Source: Enhygromyxa salina (GTDB taxonomy: Bacteria > Myxococcota_A > Polyangia > Nannocystales > Nannocystaceae). From it: a stretch of 64,000 bases of DNA. The stretch is taken from positions 19,566 to 83,565 of the forward strand of contig NZ_JMCC02000052.1 in NCBI RefSeq assembly GCF_000737335.2, read 5' to 3'. A program made the translations under genes and the position numbers. How positions within the stretch are numbered: the first letter of the stretch is position 1; each line of letters starts with the position of its first letter. The notes below the pieces were generated by a model that searched no databases, had not been told where the DNA came from, and saw only the letters and a program-made list of their open reading frames with translations. This document shows positions 16,841 to 27,600 of this stretch, one piece after another.

Positions 16841-17542
16841 ATGACTTTATGGAGGACGACTGGTTCGACTGTGCTCGCTGCGCTCGCGCTGGGCTGCTCA
16901 CCTGCGACCTTTGGGATCGGCGACGGTGGGGCGTCGGCCGCCGACGACACCGAGTCCGAAGACGGATCGGACGACGCGCAGGGCAGCGAGGCCGAGGGGG
17001 GAGATGGCGACGGCGATCCGGGCGACGGAGACGGTGACACGGGCGATGGGGACGGCGAGTCGGGAGACGGCGACGCCGGGGCCATGTGTGGTAACGGCGT
17101 CACGGAGGCGCCCGAAGAGTGCGACGGCGAGGATCTCGGCGGGAGGACCTGCGAGAGCGTCGGCTTTCCTGGTGGTGAGCTGAGCTGCGCCGGGGACTGC
17201 ACGCTGGACACCTCGGGCTGCCTCGAGCCCAGCTGTGGCAACGGGATCATGGAAGCCGGCGAGGCCTGCGATGGCAGCGATCTTGGCGGGCAGGCCTGCG
17301 CCGACTTCGGCGAGGGCCCCGGTCAGATCGCGTGCTCCGGGGACTGCACGGTCAACCTCGACGACTGTGGGATCGATGGCGACGGTGAGCCCTGCGGCGA
17401 CTGGGGATCGTGCCCCGACGACGGGCTGTACTGCTTCATGGACACGTGCTGGGACGGGAGCGTTGGCGACCCCTGCTTCGGTGACTCCAACTGCGTCACC
17501 GACAACTGCACAGGTGGCTGGGGCGACAACGTCTGCGAGTAA
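16841..17542 (+). CDS. Cys-rich repeat lipoprotein
   Basis: 233 residues from the ATG at 16841, giving a signal peptide with lipobox ALGC. A long acidic linker with GDGDGDTGDGDGESGDGD follows to about residue 80. Two Cys-rich modules then start CGNGVTEAPEECDGEDLGG and CGNGIMEAGEACDGSDLGG, each closing with L/IxCxGDCT, the myxobacterial DUF4215-like repeat. The C-terminus has further Cys pairs. Predicted outer-membrane surface lipoprotein held by disulfides. It converges on the related lipoprotein at 17615-18712, and both share the terminator 17552-17594. Confidence 0.8.
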   Translation: MTLWRTTGSTVLAALALGCSPATFGIGDGGASAADDTESEDGSDDAQGSEAEGGDGDGDPGDGDGDTGDGDGESGDGDAGAMCGNGVTEAPEECDGEDLGGRTCESVGFPGGELSCAGDCTLDTSGCLEPSCGNGIMEAGEACDGSDLGGQACADFGEGPGQIACSGDCTVNLDDCGIDGDGEPCGDWGSCPDDGLYCFMDTCWDGSVGDPCFGDSNCVTDNCTGGWGDNVCE

Positions 17543-17551
17543 AAGTTAGAA

Positions 17552-17594
17552 CCGGACCCGCGAGGCACGCGGTCGCGTGCGCTCGCGGGTCCGG
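17552..17594. terminator. Bidirectional terminator
   Basis: CCGGACCCGCGAG (17552-17564) pairs perfectly with CTCGCGGGTCCGG (17582-17594), and a nested GCACGCG/CGCGTGC stem (17565-17571/17574-17580) closes on a 2-nt loop. The 20-bp stem lies between two convergent genes and can serve both. Confidence 0.85.
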
Positions 17595-17614
17595 CGACTC
17601 ACTCGTGCGCCGCG

Positions 17615-18712
17615 CTACAGGCAGACTTCGTTGGGCACGTCGCAGTTGGCGATGCAATCTTGATTGTTGGCGCACGGCGAGCCGGGCTCGCCGGTCTGAC
17701 AGGTGTCGCCGACGTCCGAGCAATACGGTGACTCCTGGCCGCAGTCGCCGTTGAACTCGCAGGGGTCGTCCACGCTGCCGTCGTAGCAGGCCTCGAGCAC
17801 GCAGCTCGGGGCGTTGACGGAGCAGTCACCGTTGTCGACGCAGGGGTCACCTTCCTCGCCGGCCGCGCAGCTGTTGTTGACGCAAAACGGAGCGTCCGCG
17901 CACTCCTCGTTGAAGTCACAAGGATCGCCAGCGCTGCCGTCGTGGCAGGTGTCCATCGCGCAAAACGGCGCGGCTTCCGAGCACTGGGCGTTGAACTCGC
18001 AGGGGTCGTCCTCGCTGCCGTCGTAGCAGGCCCCGAGCACGCACGACTGCGCCATCGGGCCGCAGTCCGAATTGAACTCGCAGGGATCGGTCTCGCTGCC
18101 GTTCCAGCAGGACATGGCGAAGCAGATCGGGGCCTCCATCGGGCACTCGTCGTCTTGCGTGCAGTCCGTGCCCTCGCCCGGTGACAGGCACATGAGCGTG
18201 CTGACTGCGTCGCAGGTCTCGCTGCAGAGCAAGTTGCCGCCAACGAACTCGTCGCGGTCCGCACAGGTCGCGCCCGCGAAGTCATCGAGGTCGCACAGCT
18301 CCTCGCCCTGGGCCACGCCGTCGCCGCAGACCGTGACCATTTGGCAGGCCGAGTCGTCGAGCGAGCAGTCGGCGGTGCAGCTCAAGTCACCGCCGAACCA
18401 GCCCAGACCCTCGCAGGTCTGGTCGCCCAGGTCGGCGCCGTCACAGTCTTCGCCCGCGTCGATGATCCCGTCGCCACACACGGGGCCCGGGTCGTCATCG
18501 CTGTCGCCGTCACCGTCGCCGTCGCCATCGCCATCGCCATCGCCATCGCCATCGCCGGCTGGGTCGCCGTCACCGTCGCCGGTCTCGGTGTCCGTCTCGG
18601 TGCCGGCCTCGTCTGCGGGTGTAGAAGTCTTGCAAGCGAGGAGGCCAAGGGCCAAGAGCATCGGTAGGGTGCGTCGTAGGGCCGAGCTTCGAAGTGCAGG
18701 TAAAGTGGTCAT
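17615..18712 (-). CDS. Cys-rich multi-repeat lipoprotein
   Basis: 365 residues from the ATG at 18712: signal peptide with lipobox LLAC, then an acidic linker of alternating Gly-Asp (about residues 46-72). Two DUF4215-like modules start CGDGIIDAGEDCDGADLGD and CGDGVAQGEELCDLDDFAG. They are followed by at least seven shorter units of about 26 residues with the pattern DPCEFN-x-(D/Q)-C ... SCV/FCAM-x-x-C-(Y/H)DGS. Predicted surface lipoprotein, stiff and disulfide-rich. Role unknown; related to the convergent gene at 16841-17542 by linker and first modules. Confidence 0.82.
   Translation of the reverse strand: MTTLPALRSSALRRTLPMLLALGLLACKTSTPADEAGTETDTETGDGDGDPAGDGDGDGDGDGDGDGDGDSDDDPGPVCGDGIIDAGEDCDGADLGDQTCEGLGWFGGDLSCTADCSLDDSACQMVTVCGDGVAQGEELCDLDDFAGATCADRDEFVGGNLLCSETCDAVSTLMCLSPGEGTDCTQDDECPMEAPICFAMSCWNGSETDPCEFNSDCGPMAQSCVLGACYDGSEDDPCEFNAQCSEAAPFCAMDTCHDGSAGDPCDFNEECADAPFCVNNSCAAGEEGDPCVDNGDCSVNAPSCVLEACYDGSVDDPCEFNGDCGQESPYCSDVGDTCQTGEPGSPCANNQDCIANCDVPNEVCL
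18502..18558. repeat. Hexanucleotide tract (GATGGC)n coding Gly-Asp
   Basis: About nine to ten hexamers of CC(A/G)TCG on the plus strand, i.e. (CGATGG)n on the coding strand, encode the Gly-Asp linker of the lipoprotein. Similar hexamers occur at 17007-17075 and inside the radical SAM gene at 34553-34572. Confidence 0.8.
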
Positions 18713-19023
18713 GACCGGAGCGTAGTGCACAACCGCGCACGAATCGATCTCGTAGGTCGACCATGGCAACTCCACCAGTGCTGAACTCTACCGCTTCAAG
18801 CGGACCTACAAATGTTGGCCGTGGAAGTCGTCGACGCCACGCAACGTCGCCACCCCGCTGAAGTTGGCGCGCAGGACGCTCGCCGAGCGGGGGGATCGAG
18901 GAGGCGACGGGCGACGAGGCGACGGGCGAGCCAGGGTGCGCGTGATCCCTCGTGGTGCCCCGTGATGCCTCTCGAGCTGTCTCGAACCCGCTCGAGCCCT
19001 TTTGATCATGGCGAGAGTCGACT
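18713..19023. other. Divergent intergenic region with a 15-bp tandem repeat
   Basis: About 310 bp between the Cys-rich lipoprotein and the halogenase-like gene. GAGGCGACGGGCGA-C/G is repeated twice in tandem (18901-18915, 18916-18930). Promoters for both flanking genes should lie here; no convincing hexamers stand out. No gene seen. Confidence 0.5.
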
Positions 19024-20658
19024 ATGCACGCCGCAGTGACCGAGCCGGAGCAGCCCAACTACGACGTCGCCGTGATCGGGGGGGGATTGGTCGGCAGCAT
19101 GGCCGCGATCATGCTGCGCAAGCGAGGGCTGCGGGTCGCCGTGCTCGAGTCGCGCGCGCGCGGCCAAGCGCTCAAGACCATCGTTGGAGAGTCGCTGACC
19201 GAGGGCACCAGCGTGTTCTTGCATCACGAGATCGGGCTGGGCGAGTGGTTGCGGGACCACGCGTTTCGCAAGTATGGCTTCGACTTCGTCACCCAGCCCC
19301 ACGATCGGCCGAAGCCGCGGGTGCTCGACGAGTGCCATGAGCTGCTGCTCTCGCTGACGCCGCTCGAGCGGATCGAGGCCGCGTTCCCGCGCTTGATCCC
19401 GACCTACCACGTCAACCGCCCGCCGCTCGATGCCGAGGTCGCCCGCCGAGCGGAGGCCGCTGGCGCGGTCTACATGTACGCCAGCTCGGTCGAGCGCGTG
19501 GCGCTGGGCGAGGGTCGACACGAGGTCGTGCTGCAGGGGGGCGCGACCGTCACCTGCAAGTGGGTGCTCGACGTCAGCGGTCGCCGCCGCGTGCTCGCCA
19601 AGCAGCTGGGCATCTCGCACGATCTCGACGGGCTCGACACCGCGGCGATCTGGACCCGCTTCACCAAGGTTCGCCACGACGCCGCGTTCTGGCAGACCTT
19701 CCGCGGCATCGATCGTCGCCGCCACACGATCCACCTTGGCGGGCCAGGGTTTTGGTTTTGGTGGATCCACATCGATGACGACACGACCTCGGTCGGGGTC
19801 TCGTTCGACAAGACGCAGCACCAGCCCAACGTCAAGTCCGAGGATCGCGGGTTCTGGGAGATGGCCCGAAAGTTCCCGGCGCTGGTCGAGGCGCTCGCGG
19901 GCGCCGAGCCAACCGAGCGGTTCTCGTACTACGCGAAGCTGGGCCACCGCACCGAGCACTGGGTCTCGCCAGCTGGCTACGCGCTGATCGGCGACGCCTC
20001 GGGCTTCGTCGACGCGCTGTACTCGATCGGCATCGAGATGGCGTGCCGGCAGCTGGTCGCCGTGGCCCCGCTGATCGAGGCCGCGTGCGCGGGCGAGCAG
20101 CCCTGCGCCGCCACGATCGCCAGGCTCAACCGCGACCACGAGCTGATGCAGGACTCGGTGCGGCTGCTCAACAAGTTCAAGTACGAGCAGGCTTGGCATC
20201 AACCGCACGTGCTGATGCAGACGGCGCTCTACGAGCTCGGCGAGATCGCGGAGCTGTATCATCTAAAGGCGATCGAGCACTGGACGCCCCGGCTGCTCGC
20301 CCGGCACTACCGGCTGCAGTGGAGCAGCGAAGCCCGGCGCCGCCGGTTGGTGCGGTTCATGAGCGCGGCCCAGCGTGTCGGTGCGCGCGCGGGCGCGCGC
20401 GAGGGGCAGCCGCTGCTGGCCAAGGCCCTGCTGCCGGGGCGCTTGGTCTATGCGGTGACGTGGCCGCTGTGGCACCTGCCGCGGGCGCGACCCTACTTTT
20501 TCGTGATCACCCGGGCCTGGGGCCACATGGAGCGCCTGAGCCAGCGCCTGCGCGTGTGGCCAGACTTTCTTGGGTTGATGGCGGGGCCGCGCCGCGCTCG
20601 AGCGCCGCAGCTCGACGCGTCCGATCCCACCGTCGCAGACGGGGAGCCCAGCGCTTGA
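19024..20658 (+). CDS. Flavin-dependent halogenase-like oxidoreductase
   Basis: 544 residues. Rossmann motif VIGGGLVGS at 18-25 binds FAD. Lys51 and GESL at 55-58 match the KxxGES region of phenolic/pyrrole halogenases. FWFWWIHI at 243-250 sits where halogenases have WxWxIP, and GDASGFVDALYSIGIEMA at 323-340 is the second FAD motif. Family members oxidise or chlorinate/brominate aromatic or acyl substrates, or reduce isoprenoids. The WxWxIP loop is altered, so halogenation is not assured. The C-terminal 200 residues are helical and Arg-rich. First gene of the cluster; its stop overlaps the next start (TTGA). Confidence 0.75.
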   Translation: MHAAVTEPEQPNYDVAVIGGGLVGSMAAIMLRKRGLRVAVLESRARGQALKTIVGESLTEGTSVFLHHEIGLGEWLRDHAFRKYGFDFVTQPHDRPKPRVLDECHELLLSLTPLERIEAAFPRLIPTYHVNRPPLDAEVARRAEAAGAVYMYASSVERVALGEGRHEVVLQGGATVTCKWVLDVSGRRRVLAKQLGISHDLDGLDTAAIWTRFTKVRHDAAFWQTFRGIDRRRHTIHLGGPGFWFWWIHIDDDTTSVGVSFDKTQHQPNVKSEDRGFWEMARKFPALVEALAGAEPTERFSYYAKLGHRTEHWVSPAGYALIGDASGFVDALYSIGIEMACRQLVAVAPLIEAACAGEQPCAATIARLNRDHELMQDSVRLLNKFKYEQAWHQPHVLMQTALYELGEIAELYHLKAIEHWTPRLLARHYRLQWSSEARRRRLVRFMSAAQRVGARAGAREGQPLLAKALLPGRLVYAVTWPLWHLPRARPYFFVITRAWGHMERLSQRLRVWPDFLGLMAGPRRARAPQLDASDPTVADGEPSA

Positions 20659-21494
20659 GCGCTCCGCGGCCGGACCGGGTGTTCGAGGCGATCCCGGATC
20701 TCGACACGCGCCTGGTCCCGCAGCTGCGCGCGATGGCGTACTTTCGCGAGGCGACCCCCGCGGAGGTCGAGCGCTCGTTCGCCGCCTATGAGCAAGGCGA
20801 CCCCGAGCAGCTGTGCCGGGTCTGGGCGGAGGTCGCAGATCCGACCCGAGCCGCGCTGCCGCCCGCGATGCGCTTTGCGTATGCGCGCGCCGGCCTCGGT
20901 CCACGGCTGCTCAACGCTTCCGTGTTCCTGGACTCGCTGCGCGCGGTGCTCGAGGCGGGCGAGCGGTTTCGTGGGCGACTGCGCGGCGAGGTTCAAGCTG
21001 TGCTGCGATCCGAGTTTCCCTACCTCGAGCGTCGCCACGAACACATCCCGCGGGGCCACGACCTGTCTGAAGCGCGCGCCTTCGAATTCCCGGAGGTGTT
21101 CGCGAGCTATGTCGAGCACGGGTCGCTCGACGACAGCCGCGCGCGCTGGCAGCTCGCCGTTGGCCTCAACGAAGTCCAGCAGTGCAGCTACTCCGAGTTT
21201 GCGGCGCAGCTATTTCGGTTGCCCGAGCTGCGCCGTCACGCGGCCCGCGAGCGCGAATTGGCGTGTAATTACTTCGGACATTGGGCGCCGCGCTGCACCC
21301 TCGAGCTGTGGCGCGAGACGATCCTGGTGCTCGATGCCCTCAACGCCGCGACCTTCGAGCTGGTGTGCACGCAGCTGCTGCCGCGCGCGATGGCCCCGTC
21401 GCGGCTGTTCGACGCTCGGAGCCGGCGCGCGCAATGGCGCGAGTTCGTGGCGAAGCTCGACACTCCGCAATGGTTGCTGGCGGTGCCGCAGTGA
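20655..21494 (+). CDS. Unknown biosynthetic-cluster protein
   Basis: 279 residues if the TTG at 20655 is used, which overlaps the previous TGA; a GTG lies at 20679. All-helical, soluble, no signal. Notable are ERRHEHIPRGHDL, QQCSYSEFAAQLF and ACNYFGHWAPRCTLELWRE. The His/Glu/Cys content could allow a metal site, but no ligand pattern is clear. The tight coupling with the halogenase-like gene suggests a partner or next step. Not recognised. Confidence 0.6.
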   Translation: MSAPRPDRVFEAIPDLDTRLVPQLRAMAYFREATPAEVERSFAAYEQGDPEQLCRVWAEVADPTRAALPPAMRFAYARAGLGPRLLNASVFLDSLRAVLEAGERFRGRLRGEVQAVLRSEFPYLERRHEHIPRGHDLSEARAFEFPEVFASYVEHGSLDDSRARWQLAVGLNEVQQCSYSEFAAQLFRLPELRRHAARERELACNYFGHWAPRCTLELWRETILVLDALNAATFELVCTQLLPRAMAPSRLFDARSRRAQWREFVAKLDTPQWLLAVPQ

Positions 21495-21669
21495 TTTCGC
21501 TGCCCACGGATGCGCGATCATGCGCACTCGCGTGTCTGGTGGACCCGCCCGTACGACCCGACCCCGGTGTGGTGCTCGAGCACCAACCAATGCTCGCGAT
21601 GGGCTCCTGTTCGAACCGGTCTTGGGATAGAGTCCCGTATCCGTGTGGTCTAGCGCGCGAGGGTCGGCG

Positions 21670-24600
21670 GTGAGCCGCACGCCACAGACTCTGGCTGACT
21701 TGCTGGAGATGCGAGCCGTGAGCCACCCGAGCGAGGGCTACTCGTTCTTGCTTGGCGCCGACGCTGACGGGCCGCGGGCCCAGCTGAGCTACGCGCAGCT
21801 GTACGCGCGGGCGCGGACGGTCGCCGCGATGCTCGACGCGGCTGGAGCCCGCGGTGAGCGAGTCATGCTCGTGTTTGGGCCGGGGCTCGAGTTCATCGTC
21901 GGGTTGTTCGCGTGTCTGCTGTCCGGCGCGGTCGCGGTCCCGGTGTATCCGCCCAACCCCTCGCGGCTCTACAAGACGCTGCCCTTGCTCGAGGCCATCG
22001 CGACCGACGCGCAGGCCCGGTTTGGACTGACCAGCGCGGATCTCATGGAGATGACCCGCGCGGTCGCGCAGCTGTCGGAGGGGCTCGCCAAGCTCGAGTG
22101 GCTGTCGACCTCCGACGCAGGCGGTGCCTCGGACTGGACCGCGTCCACGCTCGAGCCCTCGCAGCTGGCGTTCTTGCAGTACACCTCGGGCAGCACCGGC
22201 GAGCCCAAGGGCGTGATGCTCAGCCACGCCAACCTGCTCCACAACGAGGCCATGATCCAAGCCGGGTTTGCGCAGCGATCGCGGCAGCGGGTGGTCGGGT
22301 GGCTGCCGCTGTATCACGACATGGGCTTGATCGGGAACGTGATCAACCCGATGTGGGTCGGCGGCAGCGCGCTGCTGTTGTCGCCGATCTCGTTCCTCAA
22401 GCGACCCATGCTGTGGCTCGAGGCGATCAGCAGCTTTCGCGGCCGGACCAGCGGCGGGCCCAATTTTGCGTATGACCTGTGCGTGGATCGCCTGGCCGTC
22501 GATCGGGTCGAGACCGCCGAGCTAGAAAACCTCGATCTGTCGTGCTGGGAGGTCGCGTTCAACGGCGCCGAGCCGGTTCGGGCGGCGACCATGCGGCGCT
22601 TCGCCAAGGCGTTCGCGCCAGCGGGCCTCGACGCGCGGGCGCTGTTTCCTTGTTACGGCCTGGCCGAGTCGACGCTCGCGGTGACGGCGGTCAGCGTGGG
22701 CACCGGGCCCAACGTCTTGCACGCCAACCGGGCCGCGCTCGAGCGAGGGCGCGCGGAGACTTCCAACGCCGATCCGGGTCCAACCCCAGGCCCAACCCCA
22801 GGCCCAGCTGGGGGCCCAAACCCGGCGGACTGGGTCGAGCTGGTCAGCTCGGGCCGACCGCTGCCTGGTTCCGAGGTTGCGATCGTCGACCCCGAGCTGC
22901 TGTGTGTGCTCGACGACGCCGTGGTCGGCGAGATCTGTGTGCGTGGCTCGCATGTCGCTGGCGGCTACTGGGGCCGCCCGGTGCTCTCGCGCGCGATCTT
23001 TGGGCTCGAGCTGGTCGGGGATCCATCGGGGCCATGGTTGCGGACGGGTGACCTTGGCTTCATGCGCGACGGCGAGCTGTTCGTGTGTGGGCGTCGCAAG
23101 GATCTGTTGATCGTGCGCGGGCGCAACCTGCATCCCCACGACCTCGAGCGGGCGATCGGCGACGCCCACGCGCAGGTGCGGCCCGGCTGCGTGGTCGCGT
23201 TCGCGACCGAGCACGACGGCCTCGAGGAGGTCGTGATTATCGTAGAGGTGCGCGACGGGACCCCGAGCGATCGCTACCAAGCGATCCTCTCGACCGCGCG
23301 CGAGGTGCTGGCGGATGGGTTTGGCGTGCGGCCGCTCGACGTCCTGCTGGTCACCCCCCACACCCTGCCGAAGACCTCCTCGGGCAAGCTTCGGCGCAGC
23401 GCCGCCCGCGAGGCGTGGCTCGCTGGCCGGCTCGAGCCGCTCGCGCACAGCGATGGCCAGGATCTGGCGGCGCAGGCGTCCCAGACCAGCGGGCCCGGCA
23501 AGGCTGACCAGAGCGATCCGCCGCGCGACATCGTCGAGGCCCGGGTGCTCGACATCTGCGCCGAGGTGCTGGGGCACCCCGGGCTCACCCGCACCGACGA
23601 CTTCTTCAAGCTCGGCGCCGACTCGGTAGCGATCGCGTCGATGACCGCGAAGCTCGAGGTCATGCTCGGTCGCGAGGTCACGCTTGGCGCGGTGTTCGAC
23701 GCACCCTCGGTCGCTGGGCTCGCGGTGTGGCTGCGCGAAGAGGGCTACGACACCACGCAGCTGCGCGCGCGCGAGCTGCCGCTGACGCCGGACATGCACC
23801 GGTTGCTGCGGGTCGCAAGCGGAGCTGGCGGGCTCCCAGCCGACACGCTGTATCTCGCGGCCGCGTTCTCGCTGCGGGTGGGCGGGACCGACGGCATGGA
23901 CAGCTGGGCAGAGACCTGGGGCGCCGGCCGATCGAAGTCGGAGGCCGACGTCGTCGCGGCGCTCGAGGTCGGGCTGCAGGCGTTCGCGGCTCGCCACGCC
24001 GCGCTGCGGACCTCGTTCGTGCTCGACTCGCTCGACCAGCCCAACGTGATGTGTCAGCGGATCGCGGCCAACGTGGAGATCACCCTCGAGCGCGAGCCGC
24101 TGGCGGGGCTCGACGAATTCGAGGCCGTCTACGCCGAGCAAGTGCGTCGGCCGATCCCGCTCGACCAGGCGCCGCTGTGGCGCTTCGTGCTGCTCGAGCA
24201 CCCTGGCGCCGAGCCGGTGCTGTGCGTGGTCGCCCATCACTTGGTCTCGGATCACGCGTCGTTTCGCGTGCTCGTCAACGAGCTCGAGGCTGACCTTCAC
24301 GGTGACGCGCGCGTGCCTGGGCCCCCCGACGACGGCGCGCTCACGCGGCTCGCAACCCTCGAGCTCGGGGACCCAGGCGACGCCCTCGAGGCCGAGTCGT
24401 TCGCGGGCATCGAGCCGCTGTCGTTCGTGAATTTCACGGGCCGCTCGCCCGACGCGGGCTACGCCGCCAAGTCGGTGTTCGTCGAGCTCGACCCGGCGAT
24501 CCACGCGGGCGTCGACGCGCTGGCGCGCTCGCTGGGGGTGCTGCCCGCCGCGCTGGGGTTCGCGGTCTTGCAGCTGCTCTTGCATCGGGTCTGCGGGGTC

Positions 24601-27600
24601 GAGCGCTTCGTGGTCGGGGTCCCGGTCGACCAACGCATCGCGCTTGGGAGCCCCGACGCGGTCGGCTACTTCGGGGTCCCGGTCCCGATCGCGTGTCGGG
24701 TCAACGCCAGCGACACCCCGCGGGTGTTGGCGCGTCGCTCCCAAGGCCAGCTGCGTCGCGCGATGGACTCGCCGGGCTTGCCGGTCTCGCTCTCGGCCTC
24801 GCTCGAGCGCGCGCTTGGCTGTGTCCCGGGCGTGCCGCTGTTGCAGGTGCTGTTCAACGTGCTGCCAGCCAACGAGCACGCGCGCGGGGCCAGCTTGCGG
24901 CGGCTGCCGATCGGCCCGGTCTCGATGGACATCGATCTGTCGCTGTCGCTGGTCCGCGGGCCGCAAGGCGGCGCGATCGAGCTGCACCATCGCGCCGACG
25001 TGCTCGATCGCGAGGGGTCACGGCAGTTCGTAGAAGCCTACGTCGAGCTGCTCTCGACGCTCGCGCGCGACGTCGACACTCCACTGTCGCACCACGCGTG
25101 GCCAACCTGCTGTCCGGCCGCGCCAACCCGCCGTCGGATCGCGCTGGCGGCCACCTTCACCGCCGAGCCAATGATCCCGATCATCGTGGGCTGGGGCCGG
25201 CTGTTCGAGATCCCCTTCGAGGTCGAGCCCGAGCCCTACGCCCAGGTCATCCAGCCGCTGCTCGATCCGGCCAGCGCGCTGCGGTCCGAGGACGTCGTCG
25301 CGCGGGTGCTGTTGGTCCGGCTCGTCGACGTGTTCCGAGCCCGCGACGTCCCGCCCGGGCTCGATGACTATCGCGACTGGTGCGCGGACCTGCTCGACGC
25401 GGTCCGCGAGGCCGCCAGCGCGGGCTTGATGATCATCGGGCTGCCGCCGTCCGACGCGTCCGAAGATCTGCTCGAGCTCGAGCGCGAGCTCGGCGAGGGC
25501 CTCGCCGCGATCTCGGGCGTGCGGGTGCTCGGGCCCCAGGCCATGCTCGCGGCGCTGCGGGTCGACGCGCTGTTCGACACCCAGGCCGACGCCCTGGCCC
25601 ATGTGCCGTTCACGAGCCCGGCCTACGCCGCGTTCGCAACCGCCATCGTCCGCGAGCTGTGGCGCCACGATCGTCAGCTGCTCAAGCTGGTGGCGGTCGA
25701 CGCCGACAACACCTTGTGGTCTGGGGTCGTTGGCGAGGACGGACCGGCGGGCCTCGACCCCGCACCGTTCGCGTCGCTGCATCAGCGCCTGCGCGAGTGT
25801 CGGGCCGCTGGCGTGTTGTTGGCGATCGTCAGCAACAACGATCCCGATCTGGTCCGCGCCGCGCTCGAGCGGCCGGAGCTGCCCAACGCCGAAGACTTCA
25901 TTGCGATCGAGGGCGGCTGGGACAGCAAGGCCGCGCGCCTGATCAACCTGGCCGAGCGCTTGTCACTGGGCGTCGACAGCTTCTGCTTCCTCGACGACAA
26001 CGAGGTCGAGGTCGCGGCGATGCGCGACGCCTGCCCCGAAGCGCTGGCGTTCGTGCTGCCCAAGCGCCAGCTCGCGGTCGCCAGTAAAGACGCAGCTGGG
26101 TCCGGGGCGGGCTTCGTCGAGCGGCTGTGGGCGCTCGATGTCGACGCGCGCACCCAAGCGGATCTCGAGCGACCCCGTCGCTACGCCGAAGAGCGCGCGC
26201 GTCGGTCCTCGCGGCGGGCGGGTCAAGGTCACCTCGAATTCGTGCGCAGCCTCGAGCTGTCCGTGGTCGCGCGGCCGGTCGAGCGTCACCTCGAGCGCGC
26301 CGCCCAGCTGAGCGCGCGCACGAATCAGTTCAACCTGCGCAAGCGGCCCCGAACCGCGGACGAGCTGGCTAGCGAGATCGGGCAGCCGGACGTCCGCGCG
26401 ACCGTGATCGAGGTCCACGATCGCTTTGGTGACTACGGCATCGTGGGCCTGGTGGTCGCGCGCCTGCGCCACGTCGAGCTCGTCGTCGAGACCTTGCTGC
26501 TCAGCTGTCGGGTGCTCGGGCGCGGGGTCGAGCTCGAGCTGCTGAAGTGGCTGGCCGAGCAGGCCGACGAGCTCGGGGCCGCGACGGTGCGGTTCCTGGC
26601 CGAGCCTTCGCCGCGCAACACCCCCGCGCGTCGGTTCGTGCGGCGGGTCGGCGACGCGGGCGCTGGCGAGCTCGTCGAGGGCATCGGCGGGGGGCTCGAG
26701 CTGCGCATCGCAACCGCGGGGCTGCGCACGATCGGCCTGTCGGCGCTGCTCGAGCGGGTCGAGCACGCGGCCGGGGACTCGACCTCGCGTCGACTCGACA
26801 TCGATCGTCGGTTGGAGGCCAAGCGGCTCGGGTGGATCGCCAGCGAGCTGGTCAGCGGCGAGGACGTGCTGCGGGCGTTCGGGATCCGCTGGCTGCAGCC
26901 TGGGGTGGGGAGCGCGTCGTCGCAATCGGAGGCCGGGAGCGCGCTGGCCCGCGAGATCGCGGCGCGCATGGCCGCGCTGCTGCACCTTGGCCAGTTCGAC
27001 GTCGACGCTGACTTTCTGGCCGCGGGGGCGAGCTCGCTGACCGCGGTCGAGCTGCTCGCGGATCTGCGCCGCGAGCTGGGGCTGGGGCTGACCCTCGATG
27101 ACCTGGTGATCGCGCCCAGCGCCCGGGCGCTCGCCTCGGTCGCCGCGGGCACCCTCGACGCCGGGCAGCCAGCCCGCGAGGTCCCGCTGCCCGAGCGCAT
27201 GGCCACCGACGCCCAGCTCGATCCCACGATCTTCCCGGCCGGGGCTGGCACCGCGGGGGCGACCTGGACAGGGACCGCGGACCGGGCCGGGATCGGAGCC
27301 GGGTTTGCAGCCGGGTACGCCGCGAGGTCGGGCTCGACGACCGCGCTGCGCCGGGTGTTGCTCACGGGCGTGACCGGCTTCGTCGGCGCGCACCTGTTGT
27401 TCGAGCTGCTGCGCCAGACCGACGCGACGGTCGTGTGTCTGATCCGAGCCCGCGACGCCGAGCATGCGTGGGAGCGCCTGCGCGCCGCGATCGAGCGGGT
27501 CGAGCTCCCGTGGAGCATGGCGCTGCGCCGCCGCGTGGAGGTTCAACCGGGCGATCTGACGGCGGCGCGGCTTGGCCTGGGTGGCGACAGCTGGCGGCGC

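Noticed and set aside
22522..24990. 822-codon open frame antisense to the FAAL/C part of the megasynthase
   Set aside because: High GC makes long antisense frames; its Arg/His-rich translation has no motif, while the sense strand has a full set.
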